Source: an uncultured Eubacterium sp.
GTDB lineage: Bacteria > Bacillota > Clostridia > Lachnospirales > Lachnospiraceae
Reading direction: 5' to 3'
Length of the DNA: 30,942 nt
Assembly: GCA_910580075.1 (NCBI GenBank)
Contig: CAJTVR010000053.1
Span: 1 to 30,942, forward strand
The position numbers were made by a program, and so were the translations under genes. The notes below the pieces were generated by a model. It did no database searches, was not told the origin of the DNA, and was given only the letters and a program-made list of their open reading frames with translations. This document shows positions 23,107-30,564 of this stretch, piece after piece (within the stretch, counting starts at the first letter, position 1; each line of letters starts with the position of its first letter).

Positions 23107-23802
23107 CTAATTCTGGCCATAGTATGCATTTGCACCATGTTTGCGGCAGAAATGCTTATCTCTGATGCTGTCTGGTGCCAGTGCTGCTTTCGGGTTTATC
23201 AGCTCTGTATTCAGTGCCATTCTGGCTATTTCTTCCAGCACTGCTGCATGGTATACCGCCTGGCGCGCATCTGTGCCCCAGGTAAACGGCCCATGGTTTT
23301 TACACAGAATCCCCGGCATATGCATCGGATGAATCCCATATTCTTCTAATGTTTCTATTATAACAAGCCCTGTGTTTTTTTCGTATTCTCCGTTAATTTC
23401 ATCCGGTGTCAGGCTTCTGGTACATGGAATGTCTCCAAAAAAATAATCTGCATGCGTTGTCCCGTATAATGGAATGCTTCTGCCAGCCTGCGCCCAGGAT
23501 GCCGCTGTCACAGAATGCGTATGTACAATGCCGCCGATTTCAGCATATTTTTTATACAGCTGTGCATGCGTTGCAGAATCGGAAGACGGCTTATATTTTC
23601 CCTCAATTTTATTCAGATCCAGGTCTACGACTGTCAGATCATCCGGTGTAAGCTCTTCGTACTCCACACCGCTTGGCTTAATGACAAAGTAACCTGTCTC
23701 ACGGTCAATGCCGCTGGCATTACCCCATGTATAAGTGACAAGGCCCCGTCTGGGAAGTTCCATATTTGCTTCATATACCTGTTTTTTCAATTCTTCCAGC
23801 AT
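23107..23802 (-). CDS. araD: L-ribulose-5-phosphate 4-epimerase
   Basis: 231 residues, exactly the length of E. coli AraD, from the ATG at 23802; an extra 10 codons to 23832 are possible. It converts L-ribulose-5-phosphate to D-xylulose-5-phosphate, the entry of arabinose into the pentose phosphate pathway. Zn ligands His94, His96 (IVHTHS) and His170 (KNHGPFTWG) and the catalytic Asp119 (THADYF) and Tyr228 all align one residue before the E. coli positions; Asp75 (SSDSATH) matches as well. UlaF/SgbE are close homologues, but no ascorbate genes are present. araA and araB are not in the window. A terminator and a TTGACA box lie between tktC and this gene. Confidence 0.93.
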   Translation of the reverse strand: MLEELKKQVYEANMELPRRGLVTYTWGNASGIDRETGYFVIKPSGVEYEELTPDDLTVVDLDLNKIEGKYKPSSDSATHAQLYKKYAEIGGIVHTHSVTAASWAQAGRSIPLYGTTHADYFFGDIPCTRSLTPDEINGEYEKNTGLVIIETLEEYGIHPMHMPGILCKNHGPFTWGTDARQAVYHAAVLEEIARMALNTELINPKAALAPDSIRDKHFCRKHGANAYYGQN

Positions 23803-23848
23803 ATTTCCAGCTATTCTCCTTTTGCATATCACATTACGAATGCCGCTG

Positions 23849-23854
23849 TGTCAA
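23849..23854 (-). promoter_or_regulatory. Possible -35 box of an araD-galM promoter
   Basis: TTGACA on the minus strand starts within the T-tract of the hairpin at 23855-23887. The region 16-19 nt downstream offers only a weak -10 (GATATG). The ribosome-site region GGAGAA lies about 25 bases further on. An internal promoter is plausible but unproven. Confidence 0.4.
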
Positions 23855-23887
23855 AATCAGGCAGCAGGTAATTCCTGCTGCCTGATT
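23855..23887 (-). terminator. Hairpin terminator between tktC and araD
   Basis: AATCAGGCAGCAGG (23855-23868) and CCTGCTGCCTGATT (23874-23887) make a perfect 14-bp stem with a 5-nt loop, followed on the minus strand by TTTT. The U-tract is short, so read-through into araD is likely and the hairpin may set relative expression. Confidence 0.75.
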
Positions 23888-23988
23888 CTGATATCCCGCC
23901 AGGTGTTTATTCCCGTCCGCCTGGCTGTGGCTTTTCAGGCTCACATATTCTGTCCGCTGCCAGCAGCATGCAGCTCCAGCCCTGGTTC

Positions 23989-24927
23989 TTACTGAAATGC
24001 CTTTACTTTTTTATAGATGCCTTCTGCATCAAGTCCGTATTTTTCAAGCAGCTGTACCGCCGGACCAGACTCGCCGAATACATCTTCCATGCCTATGCGC
24101 AGCATCTTTGTCGGACATTTTTCGCTGAGTACTTCAGCGACTGCGCCGCCAAGTCCGCCGATTACCGAATGCTCTTCAACTGTAACGATTTTTCCGGTTT
24201 CCTGCGCTGCCTTTATAATTAATTCTTCATCGATTGGTTTAATTGTATGAATATTGATTACCCTTGCATCTATACCGTCTGCTGCCAGTTTCTCTGCTGC
24301 TTCCAGGGCACCGGATACACACAGTCCTGTTGCAATAAGCGTCATGTCGCTGCCGTCTCTTAAGGTAACACCTTTGCCGATTTCAAATTTGTAATCTGCA
24401 TGATCGTTAATAACCGGAACTGCAAGGCGTCCGAATCTTAAGTAAACAGGTCCTTCATAAGCATAAGCTGCTTTTACGGCTGCCTTTGCTTCCACGTCAT
24501 CCGAAGGATTGATAATCGTCATGCCCGGAATCACACGCATCAGCGCGATATCTTCGTTACACTGATGGCTGGCACCGTCTTCTCCTACCGAAATGCCTGC
24601 ATGTGTTGCACCGATTTTTACGTTCAGATGCGGATAGCCGATCGAATTACGTACCTGCTCGAAAGCACGTCCGGCTGCAAACATTGCAAATGTGCTTACA
24701 AACGGAACTTTTCCTGTGGAAGCGATGCCTGCTGCAATGCCCATCATATTTGATTCTGCAATACCGCAGTCAATATGTCTGTCAGGAAAAGCTTTCTGAA
24801 ACACGCCTGTTTTTGTTGCTGCAGCCAGGTCTGCATCTAAGACTACGAGATTGTCTGCCTCTTTGCCAAGTTCTGCCAAAGCGTTGCCGTAGCTGTCTCT
24901 GGTTGCAATCTTCTTTACTTCTGACAT
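23989..24927 (-). CDS. Transketolase, C-terminal subunit
   Basis: 312 residues, comprising the pyrimidine-binding and C-terminal domains that in E. coli form the second half of one chain. Motifs: VLDADLAAATKTGVFQKAFP, CGIAESNMMGIAAGIASTGK with the cofactor-activating Glu, FVSTFAMFAAGRAFEQVRNS, HAGISVGEDGASHQ, and the C-terminal VTVEEHSVIGGLGGAVAEVL. With the N-terminal subunit it transfers two-carbon units between pentose, hexose and tetrose phosphates. The start ATG (24927) overlaps the end of the preceding gene by 13 bases, and AGGTGA precedes it, so translation is coupled. Confidence 0.95.
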   Translation of the reverse strand: MSEVKKIATRDSYGNALAELGKEADNLVVLDADLAAATKTGVFQKAFPDRHIDCGIAESNMMGIAAGIASTGKVPFVSTFAMFAAGRAFEQVRNSIGYPHLNVKIGATHAGISVGEDGASHQCNEDIALMRVIPGMTIINPSDDVEAKAAVKAAYAYEGPVYLRFGRLAVPVINDHADYKFEIGKGVTLRDGSDMTLIATGLCVSGALEAAEKLAADGIDARVINIHTIKPIDEELIIKAAQETGKIVTVEEHSVIGGLGGAVAEVLSEKCPTKMLRIGMEDVFGESGPAVQLLEKYGLDAEGIYKKVKAFQ

Positions 24928-25754
24928 AATGCTTCACCTGCTTTCTTCAGTTCTTCCATTGCAATCGCATATTCTTCGTCATTCGGAGCTTTTCCATGCC
25001 ATCCGGCCTGGTTTTCCATATAAGAAACACCCCTGCCCTTTACTGTTTTCATTACAATGGCAGTCGGCTGGCCCTTAGTCGCTTTTGCTTCCTCAAAGGC
25101 GGCCCGTATCTGTGCCATGTCATTTCCATCCGCCACATTAATCACATGGAAATTGAAAGCCTCAAATTTTTTATCAATAGGATAAGGCGAGCATACCTGA
25201 TCCACTGCCCCGTCAATCTGTAATCCATTGTTATCCACAATTACACAAAGGTTGTCCAGTTTCCGGTGTCCGGCAAACATTGATGCTTCCCAGACCTGTC
25301 CTTCCTGAATCTCCCCGTCTCCCAGAAGTGTATATACCCGGTAGCTGTCATTGCTCAGTTTTGCAGAAAGTGCCATGCCCACAGCTACTGAAATGCCCTG
25401 TCCCAGAGAGCCGGAAGCAGCATCGATACCCGGAGTATGCTTTACACACGGATGTCCCTGCAGGTGTGAACCAAGATGACGCAGACCCTTTAGATCTTCC
25501 AGCGGAAAAAATCCCCTGTTTGCCAGTACGGAATATAATCCCGGAGCCGTATGGCCTTTTGAAAGCACAAAACGGTCACGGTCTGCTTTTTTTGGATCCT
25601 TCGGGTCTATATTCATTTCTTCAAAATAAAGATATGTAAAAACCTCAGCAGAAGATAAAGACCCTCCCGGATGTCCGGCTTTTGCGGAATGAACACCCGT
25701 TACAATTCCTTTTCTTACTTCCACTGCTATTTTCTGTAATTCTAAATCAGTCAT
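24915..25754 (-). CDS. Transketolase, N-terminal (thiamine-diphosphate) subunit
   Basis: 279 residues, the thiamine-diphosphate-binding half of transketolase. Visible are HSAKAGHPGGSLSSAEVFTY at the N-terminus, DRFVLSKGHTAPGLYSVL, and the cofactor motif GDGEIQEGQVWEASMFAGHR...DNNGLQIDG holding the Mg and diphosphate. Split transketolases of this kind are usual in Firmicutes and archaea. Start at 25754 follows AAAGGA. The 214 bp upstream, to the transaldolase stop, are largely tandem repeats. It works with the transaldolase and AraD next to it to turn pentose phosphates into glycolytic intermediates. Confidence 0.95.
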   Translation of the reverse strand: MTDLELQKIAVEVRKGIVTGVHSAKAGHPGGSLSSAEVFTYLYFEEMNIDPKDPKKADRDRFVLSKGHTAPGLYSVLANRGFFPLEDLKGLRHLGSHLQGHPCVKHTPGIDAASGSLGQGISVAVGMALSAKLSNDSYRVYTLLGDGEIQEGQVWEASMFAGHRKLDNLCVIVDNNGLQIDGAVDQVCSPYPIDKKFEAFNFHVINVADGNDMAQIRAAFEEAKATKGQPTAIVMKTVKGRGVSYMENQAGWHGKAPNDEEYAIAMEELKKAGEALCQK

Positions 25755-25810
25755 AGTGATATCCTTTCCCAGATGCTGCAGTCTATGGTGAATGTTATTT
25801 TTTACACAGT

Positions 25811-25978
25811 CTGACAGCTGACTTTCACAAAAGCCGCATCCCTGCCAGTCACATGATACTGACAGCTGTCCGTTCCAGACTTGGAAGCTGCTGTTACTGT
25901 GCGCTGTCCGTTCCAGACTTGGAAGCTGCTGTTACTGTGCTCCGTCCGTTCCAGACTTCAAACTGCTGTTACTGCGCG
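25811..25978. repeat. Tandem repeats after the transaldolase gene (38-bp period, about 3 copies)
   Basis: GCTGTCCGTTCCAGACTTGG starts copies at 25865 and 25903; a diverged third starts near 25941 and merges into the last codons of the transaldolase gene (GCTGTTACTGCGC). A further direct repeat, CTGACAGCTG, is at 25811-25820 and 25859-25868. No spacers, so this is not a CRISPR array. Confidence 0.9.
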
Positions 25979-26610
25979 CTGTCCTGTACAAATTTTGCAA
26001 TGCCGGCATCTGTTAACGGATGCTTTGTCATAGCTTCGATTACGCCATATGGAACAGTTGCAATATGTGCTCCTGCAGTCGCACAGTCAATAATATGAAT
26101 CGGATTGCGGATCGATGCTGCAATAATTTCTGTGTCAATCTCATGAATTGCAAAAATGTCTGCAATTGTTCTGATAAGGTCAACACCTGGTACGGAAATA
26201 TCATCCAGACGTCCTAAGAATGGAGATACATATGCTGCTCCAGCCCTTGCTGCAAGCAGCGCCTGGTTTGCATTAAAAATCAAAGTCACATTTGTCTTAA
26301 TGCCTTCTTTTGAAAGCTGTTTCACAGCCTTTAAGCCTTCTACTGTCATAGGAATTTTAACTACCATATTCGGATGGATTTTAGCAATTTCACGGCCCTC
26401 TGCAATCATGCCTTCTGCATCCTGTGTCGTAGCCTTAACTTCACCGCTGATCGGCCCGTCTACAATATCCGTAATCTCCTTGATCACTTCTGCAAAATCT
26501 CTTCCAGACTTTGCAATCAGTGACGGATTTGTTGTTACGCCGCAGATAACCCCCATGTCATTTGCTTTTTTAATTTCTTCTACAATCGCTGTGTCAACAA
26601 AAAATTTCAT
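25969..26610 (-). CDS. tal: Transaldolase (TalC / fructose-6-phosphate-aldolase-type)
   Basis: 213 residues from the ATG at 26610 behind AAGGAG; the frame continues 45 codons upstream as leader, with no family resemblance. The short single-domain class I aldolase fold is clear: MKFFVDTAIVEEI, GVTTNPSLIAKSG, ISGEVKATT, VVKIPMT with Schiff-base Lys85, TNVTLIFNANQALLAARAGA, YVSPFLGRLDD, and AASIRNPIHI. Members act either as transaldolases or as fructose-6-phosphate aldolases; the neighbouring transketolase favours transaldolase. First gene of the cassette; strong promoter upstream. Confidence 0.94.
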   Translation of the reverse strand: MKFFVDTAIVEEIKKANDMGVICGVTTNPSLIAKSGRDFAEVIKEITDIVDGPISGEVKATTQDAEGMIAEGREIAKIHPNMVVKIPMTVEGLKAVKQLSKEGIKTNVTLIFNANQALLAARAGAAYVSPFLGRLDDISVPGVDLIRTIADIFAIHEIDTEIIAASIRNPIHIIDCATAGAHIATVPYGVIEAMTKHPLTDAGIAKFVQDSAQ

Positions 26611-26822
26611 AATTCTTCTTCTCCTTCTTTTATAGCGGGTAAAACCCATCTCTTTGTAGTATAGACAGGCAGAATACTGCCTGCACAGGGCCTTTGAGCA
26701 TGCCCTTTTCATTTGGAGAGCTGCCGCATCAGGAATATAATACATGATATAGCCGGTTTAAATCTTTCTTAAGTACTATACCTGCATATGTTTTGTTTCG
26801 TGTGGCAGTTCCCTCCCTGATA
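26611..26822 (-). other. Structured 5' leader of the pentose cassette, about 210 nt
   Basis: Between predicted transcription start (about 26822) and the tal ATG the RNA can form CAGGCAG-TATT-CTGCCTG (near 26660-26680), GGGC...GCCC just before it, and GGGT-TTT-ACCC close to the ribosome site. I cannot match it to a known riboswitch. An ATG at 26745, in frame with tal, would give an N-terminal extension but has no good ribosome site. Confidence 0.5.
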
Positions 26823-26828
26823 CCGGAT

Positions 26829-26857
26829 ATTATAACAAACAGCCGGGACTATGACAA
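26829..26857 (-). promoter_or_regulatory. Strong promoter of the tal-tkt-araD-galM cassette
   Basis: Minus strand: TTGTCA (26857-26852), 17-nt spacer, perfect TATAAT (26834-26829). This is the best sigma-A match in the window. GGCTG arms (AACAGCC at 26837-26843 and GGCTGTT at 26870-26876) bracket the -35 region. Confidence 0.8.
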
Positions 26858-27292
26858 CCTTCAATACTGGCTGTTTTTATTTTAGTCTGCTATGTATACA
26901 TCCGCTCACACAGCCAGTCTGTGATCTGTATACAGCATGTTCCGGCATTAATGGCTGTCTCTTATACCGAGTTCACATTTTTCATAAATACACATAAAAA
27001 TGCCGAACCAGTATATCCGGTGCCGGAAACTGGCCCTGATTTTATACAATGTCATCAGCTTAAAATTTGCCGCTTTCTGTCATAAGCCAGCATTTCCGGC
27101 GCAGGTGCTTAGCCAGCCGGCTTAAGCTAATGGCATTGTGATTTTACAGCAGTTTCAAAAGGCGGACTGCTGCTCTTACTGTGTACATACAATTTAACAC
27201 TATCCGGGCCGTATTGACAAGATATTTTTTAAAATTATACAAAAATATTTATAAATTTTTCAGAAATTTTATATAAAATCACCGTTAAACAA
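26858..27292. other. Non-coding region between the GH36 gene and the pentose cassette
   Basis: This 435-bp stretch has no gene. It holds several short inverted repeats: CCAGT-CCGG-tg-CCGG-ACTGG nested at 27008-27033, a CTTAGCC/GGCTTAAG pair near 27110-27125, and AGCAGT/ACTGCT near 27148-27171. 27214-27292 is very AT-rich. No convincing terminator for the GH36 gene was seen. Confidence 0.6.
27214..27241 (+). promoter_or_regulatory. Promoter-like sequence pointing into the antisense of the GH36 gene
   Basis: TTGACA (27214-27219), 16-nt spacer, TATACA (27236-27241) on the plus strand. No plus-strand gene follows; a transcript would be antisense to the 3' end of the galactosidase gene. In AT-rich DNA this may be chance. 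Confidence 0.3.
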
Positions 27293-29437
27293 CTATTCTG
27301 CTGTACCAGATGCTTTCATATCAAGATACACAGCCACTGCCTTCCTGTTTTCCAGCGGAACATACCGCAGCATACCCCCTTCAGCAGATACATTCTCCTG
27401 AGTGTCGCTGTAGATCTCCTCCACGCTGCATACACAGTCCTCTGGCAGCGGAATGTCAATCCTCTGCGGCAGTTTTCCGTCAAACGTATGGATTACAGCA
27501 AACCCTTTTCCATTCACACCCAGGCGCAGGAGGCACTGCCAGCCTTTTGGATGACGGATACAGGAAATCTGCGGCCCATACCGGAGACTTATACCCTCTT
27601 TAATGACCGGAGCTATTTTTTTGTAAAAAGCAGTTCCTCTGCCAATCACTTCCCACTGTGCCTCCGACAGCTCCGTCACATCGCCAGACAGACACATCCT
27701 GCCTAAGAAAGTACTGGCAATAGAATATGCAATGCGTTTTAAGGAATCCGTCTTACGGATAACTGCCCAGATCTGGCTCTGTCTTGGGAGAACGGCCCGG
27801 TGGAGGTTTGCCGCAATAACCGGTATTTCTTCACATTCATGGGCATCTGAAAAGGAGGACATCGCCGATAAAGCCATAAATCCAGGCTCCAGCCTGTGTC
27901 CGCCGGAAGCACAGTTTTCTATAACGATGCCCGGTATCTCCTGCGCTATTTTCCGAAAATAATCCTGCGTGCCTGCAATATTTCTCCGAAGCCCCTCACC
28001 CAGCGACTCGCAGCCGTCACAGCCGATTCCGATGGTATCATTATAGTCCGTTTTCAGATATTCGAACCCGTAACGCTTTAACATCCCTATCAGCCGCTCG
28101 TCCAGATACCGGATTACCCACGGGTCATTCATATCCAGGAATCTGCGCCTGCTTGTCGTCAGCGCAAATCCGTCCCGTTTCAGCAGATGCTCCGTACAAT
28201 TGTATATCTTTGATGCCGGGCCGGCATTTTCAAACTCAAACCATATTCCAGGTTTCAATCCTGCTGCTTTCACTGCTGCTGTCGTTTTTTCCATGCCGTC
28301 AGGAAACAGCTCCCTGGAAACCTCATAGTCTCCCATGCCGGCATCCCAGGAACCCCCTTCCTGTTTATACCATCCGGCGTCAATCACAAAATAAGTAAAT
28401 CCCTTATCCTTAACCGCATCCAGTATCTTTACAATATTTTCATGAGAAGGATTTCCCCATGTCGTACAGTATTCATTAAAAACAAGAGGCAGCTCCTCTT
28501 CTGCTTCCGGAAGATGCTTAAGCGCTTCTTTCTGTGACTGAACAAGGCGGTGAGCCGCTGCGTCCAGAGAATCCGTCCTGCACACAGTCAGCACTGCCTT
28601 TGGAGACACGAATGTTTCTCCAGGATTTACCGTTTTCATCCAGTGTCCGGCCTCACGGTCTGCAAGCCCTCCGCTGACCGCAAAATTTTCATCCTTGCGA
28701 AACAGCTCTATCTGCCATGATGCCCCATGATAAAGCTGCGCACCCCAGAAAATTCCATTTACAGTATCTTCTGCCATAACCCATGGAAAAAACTGATTCA
28801 CTGGTAATGATCCGGTCTGCCCAAACCTCTCGCACCGGACAGAATCCCTGTTCCATGACGTATCCAGCTGCAGCCTTTCAAGCGGCAGCGATTCCAGGCA
28901 TCCTTCCTGGCTCCAGCGGCTTCGCAGGCGGTGGACAGTAAGGCATCCATGCCCGTCTCCTTCCAGGTACGGAGAAATCCTTTCAATAGAAAAACTGGAA
29001 AATAGCTCCAGCTGTGCGCTATTCTTTCCATGATTTTGAAACTCGCAGAATATATCAGTGTAAGGCATTCCTTTTGTCCAGTGCAGATGATGACAGACTG
29101 TGTAACCGCGATCATCTCCAAGTACTGTAATGATTTCTGTATCATCTGCACGTTCTTTCACATCCTGGCTTAAGAACTTCATTTTATTTACCGTTTCACT
29201 GCCGCGCATCGTATTCCCTGGCGCAAAACAGCCCTGCGCCGCATCACAGGTTAATTTTATCTGAACAAGACTGTCCACCGCCTCCCGCTTTTCTATATCC
29301 GGCAGCGGCATCCCAGCCGGATACAGCGTAAGGCCTGTATGCTTTTCTTCATCCATTTCATACCGCGCTGTCATATCCCCCAGACGGTATTCATTTAGCA
29401 GCTGTCTCAATATGCTCATCCTTTCTAAATACAGCAT
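27293..29437 (-). CDS. Alpha-galactosidase, glycoside hydrolase family 36
   Basis: 714 residues, no signal peptide, so it acts on imported raffinose-type sugars or melibiose. The N-terminal half is the beta-supersandwich (TKGMPYTDIFCEFQNHG, FFPWVMAEDTVNGIFWGAQL). The TIM barrel begins near 330: NEYCTTWGNPSHENI, YFVIDAGWYK, GLKPGIWFEFENAGPAS, then YLKTDYND with nucleophile Asp464 and CASGGHRLEPGF followed by SFSDAHE with acid/base Asp531. Spacing and motifs fit GH36 retaining enzymes. The start at 29437 follows AGGAAACGG; Met7 lacks a spaced ribosome site. The gene is 17 bp downstream of thyX and is probably cotranscribed, an odd pairing of nucleotide and sugar metabolism. No transporter is adjacent. 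Confidence 0.93.
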   Translation of the reverse strand: MLYLERMSILRQLLNEYRLGDMTARYEMDEEKHTGLTLYPAGMPLPDIEKREAVDSLVQIKLTCDAAQGCFAPGNTMRGSETVNKMKFLSQDVKERADDTEIITVLGDDRGYTVCHHLHWTKGMPYTDIFCEFQNHGKNSAQLELFSSFSIERISPYLEGDGHGCLTVHRLRSRWSQEGCLESLPLERLQLDTSWNRDSVRCERFGQTGSLPVNQFFPWVMAEDTVNGIFWGAQLYHGASWQIELFRKDENFAVSGGLADREAGHWMKTVNPGETFVSPKAVLTVCRTDSLDAAAHRLVQSQKEALKHLPEAEEELPLVFNEYCTTWGNPSHENIVKILDAVKDKGFTYFVIDAGWYKQEGGSWDAGMGDYEVSRELFPDGMEKTTAAVKAAGLKPGIWFEFENAGPASKIYNCTEHLLKRDGFALTTSRRRFLDMNDPWVIRYLDERLIGMLKRYGFEYLKTDYNDTIGIGCDGCESLGEGLRRNIAGTQDYFRKIAQEIPGIVIENCASGGHRLEPGFMALSAMSSFSDAHECEEIPVIAANLHRAVLPRQSQIWAVIRKTDSLKRIAYSIASTFLGRMCLSGDVTELSEAQWEVIGRGTAFYKKIAPVIKEGISLRYGPQISCIRHPKGWQCLLRLGVNGKGFAVIHTFDGKLPQRIDIPLPEDCVCSVEEIYSDTQENVSAEGGMLRYVPLENRKAVAVYLDMKASGTAE

Positions 29438-29454
29438 CCGTTTCCTGATAAAAA

Positions 29455-30159
29455 TCAGTGAATAGAAGCAGATGTACCCTTTCCCTCCTGCCGTTTAGGC
29501 ATTCTCCCACAGGATTTTTTCTCCGGACAGTACCCGAGTATTTCACATTTCGGCGCAAATACTGTATCTGCTAACAGTTCCCACTCCGCAGACACCTTTC
29601 TGAGCGCATCACAGATATCCTGAAACATTGCCCTGTATTCATGATAAGCCCGTCCGCACATTCTCTGGCGGCTCATATCCGCCAGATTTCTAAGATTGCG
29701 TTTATCCACAATCTTTGTCTGCATGCCAAGCGGCAGCAGCATAGCCGCATCTTCCCTGGCAATTCCGCACTCTGTTTCCAGATACTTACAGGTATCGCTG
29801 ATTTCCCGCATCATATGCTCATACCGGGCGCATGCTTTTTCATCTGAAGCAATGGAAGGCGGAATTACATAGGCAAATTTATCATAATTTATATACCGTG
29901 TACTGGCCTGTAAACGTGTTGGTGCTCCTCCAAGATGCGTATACCATTCCCGGATCACCCGTGCAGAATAACCGTCTAAAACCATTTCCACGCTGACATA
30001 CTCCATAACCCGTCCGTGCCCGGCTGCAAGGCAGTCCAGCCCGCGTTTGTAATTTTTCTGCTGATCTGTAATATCGGACCCCCAGCAGATGCCTGCACGG
30101 CATCCCATCAGGGTCACTGGTTTTTTTGTTGTTTCTTCTAATATTATTACCTGACCCAT
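29455..30159 (-). CDS. thyX: Flavin-dependent thymidylate synthase ThyX, variant without the RHR motif
   Basis: 234 residues from the ATG at 30159 behind AAGGGATAAAA; the open frame reaches 30243 but that part is repeat DNA. ThyX methylates dUMP to dTMP using FAD and methylene-tetrahydrofolate. Family features: AGHGRVMEYVSVEMVLDGYS (His48 region), ASTRYINY, and LPLGMQTKIVDKRNLRNL with a downstream Arg-rich helix. The signature RHR-x7-S is changed: residues 76-86 read LGG-APTRLQA-S, so Ser86 and the spacing are kept while both Arg and His are gone. I believe similar GG variants occur in other clostridia, but cannot verify it here. The C-terminus has three Cys (205, 211, 217) that might bind metal. 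Enzyme activity should be treated as probable, not certain. Confidence 0.85.
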   Translation of the reverse strand: MGQVIILEETTKKPVTLMGCRAGICWGSDITDQQKNYKRGLDCLAAGHGRVMEYVSVEMVLDGYSARVIREWYTHLGGAPTRLQASTRYINYDKFAYVIPPSIASDEKACARYEHMMREISDTCKYLETECGIAREDAAMLLPLGMQTKIVDKRNLRNLADMSRQRMCGRAYHEYRAMFQDICDALRKVSAEWELLADTVFAPKCEILGYCPEKKSCGRMPKRQEGKGTSASIH

Positions 30160-30219
30160 TTTTATCCCTTTCTCTTCATACCTGTACACATTGCCTGCAG
30201 CTCCAGCGGATTTCTCTTC

Positions 30220-30273
30220 CCAGCGTCCGGCTAATCTATACAACTGCTCTATCCAGCGTCCGGCTAATCTATA
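30220..30273. repeat. 33-bp tandem duplication upstream of thyX
   Basis: CCAGCGTCCGGCTAATCTAT and the following base occur identically at 30220-30240 and 30253-30273. On the minus strand each copy carries TATAGATT, a weak -10-like sequence. The sequence CGGACGCC of repeat copy (ii) follows a few bases later. Confidence 0.9.
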
Positions 30274-30278
30274 GGTTT

Positions 30279-30355
30279 CCCGGACGCCGGGGCGGAGACA
30301 CTTTTTCCTTTTTCTGTTCCGCCTTCAAACAGTAAGAAATTCTAAATTTTCTGCT
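30279..30355 (+). repeat. Copy (ii) of the window-end repeat family
   Basis: It reads CGGACGCCGGGGCGGAGACA, then CTTTTTCCTTTTTCTG, TTCCGCCTTCAA, ACAGTAAGAAATTC and TAAATTTTCTGC. The first 45 bases are the inverse of positions 23-67. From 30287 on it is the inverse of 30498-30564 apart from an 11-base central swap. Confidence 0.88.
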
Positions 30356-30497
30356 TCGAGGCTGTGGCAGCGGACGGACCGGTGCCTGATGCCCCGGCGC
30401 TCTGGCATGCTTTATGTTCCGGCACTGGCAGGCACCTTTTGGGGCTTCCGGGTTTTCAGCAGCCGGCAGGCAGTGTGCCCCAAATCCTGGATACGGG

Positions 30498-30564
30498 GCA
30501 GAAAATTAAGAATTTCTAACTGTTCTCCGGAGTCACAGAAAAAGGAAAAAGTGTCTCCGCCCCG
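30498..30564 (-). repeat. Copy (iii) of the window-end repeat family, inverted
   Basis: On the minus strand it reads CCGGGGCGGAGACAC, TTTTTCCTTTTTCTG, TGACTCCGGAGA, ACAGTTAGAAATTC, TTAATTTTCTGC. With copy (ii) it forms terminal inverted repeats of about 67 bp around a 143-bp core, a 278-bp MITE-like unit. Confidence 0.88.

Noticed and set aside
25865..25978. Possible small CRISPR array
   Set aside because: Copies are directly adjacent with no variable spacers, and the last copy is coding.
26611..26822. Known riboswitch in the pentose-operon leader
   Set aside because: No match to any riboswitch core that I can recognise; only generic hairpins were seen.
26955..26967. CTGTCTCTTATAC, matching 13 bases of the Tn5 mosaic end used in sequencing adaptors
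   Set aside because: The match stops short of the full 19 bases and lies inside continuous, otherwise ordinary sequence, so chance is the best reading; raw reads could confirm.
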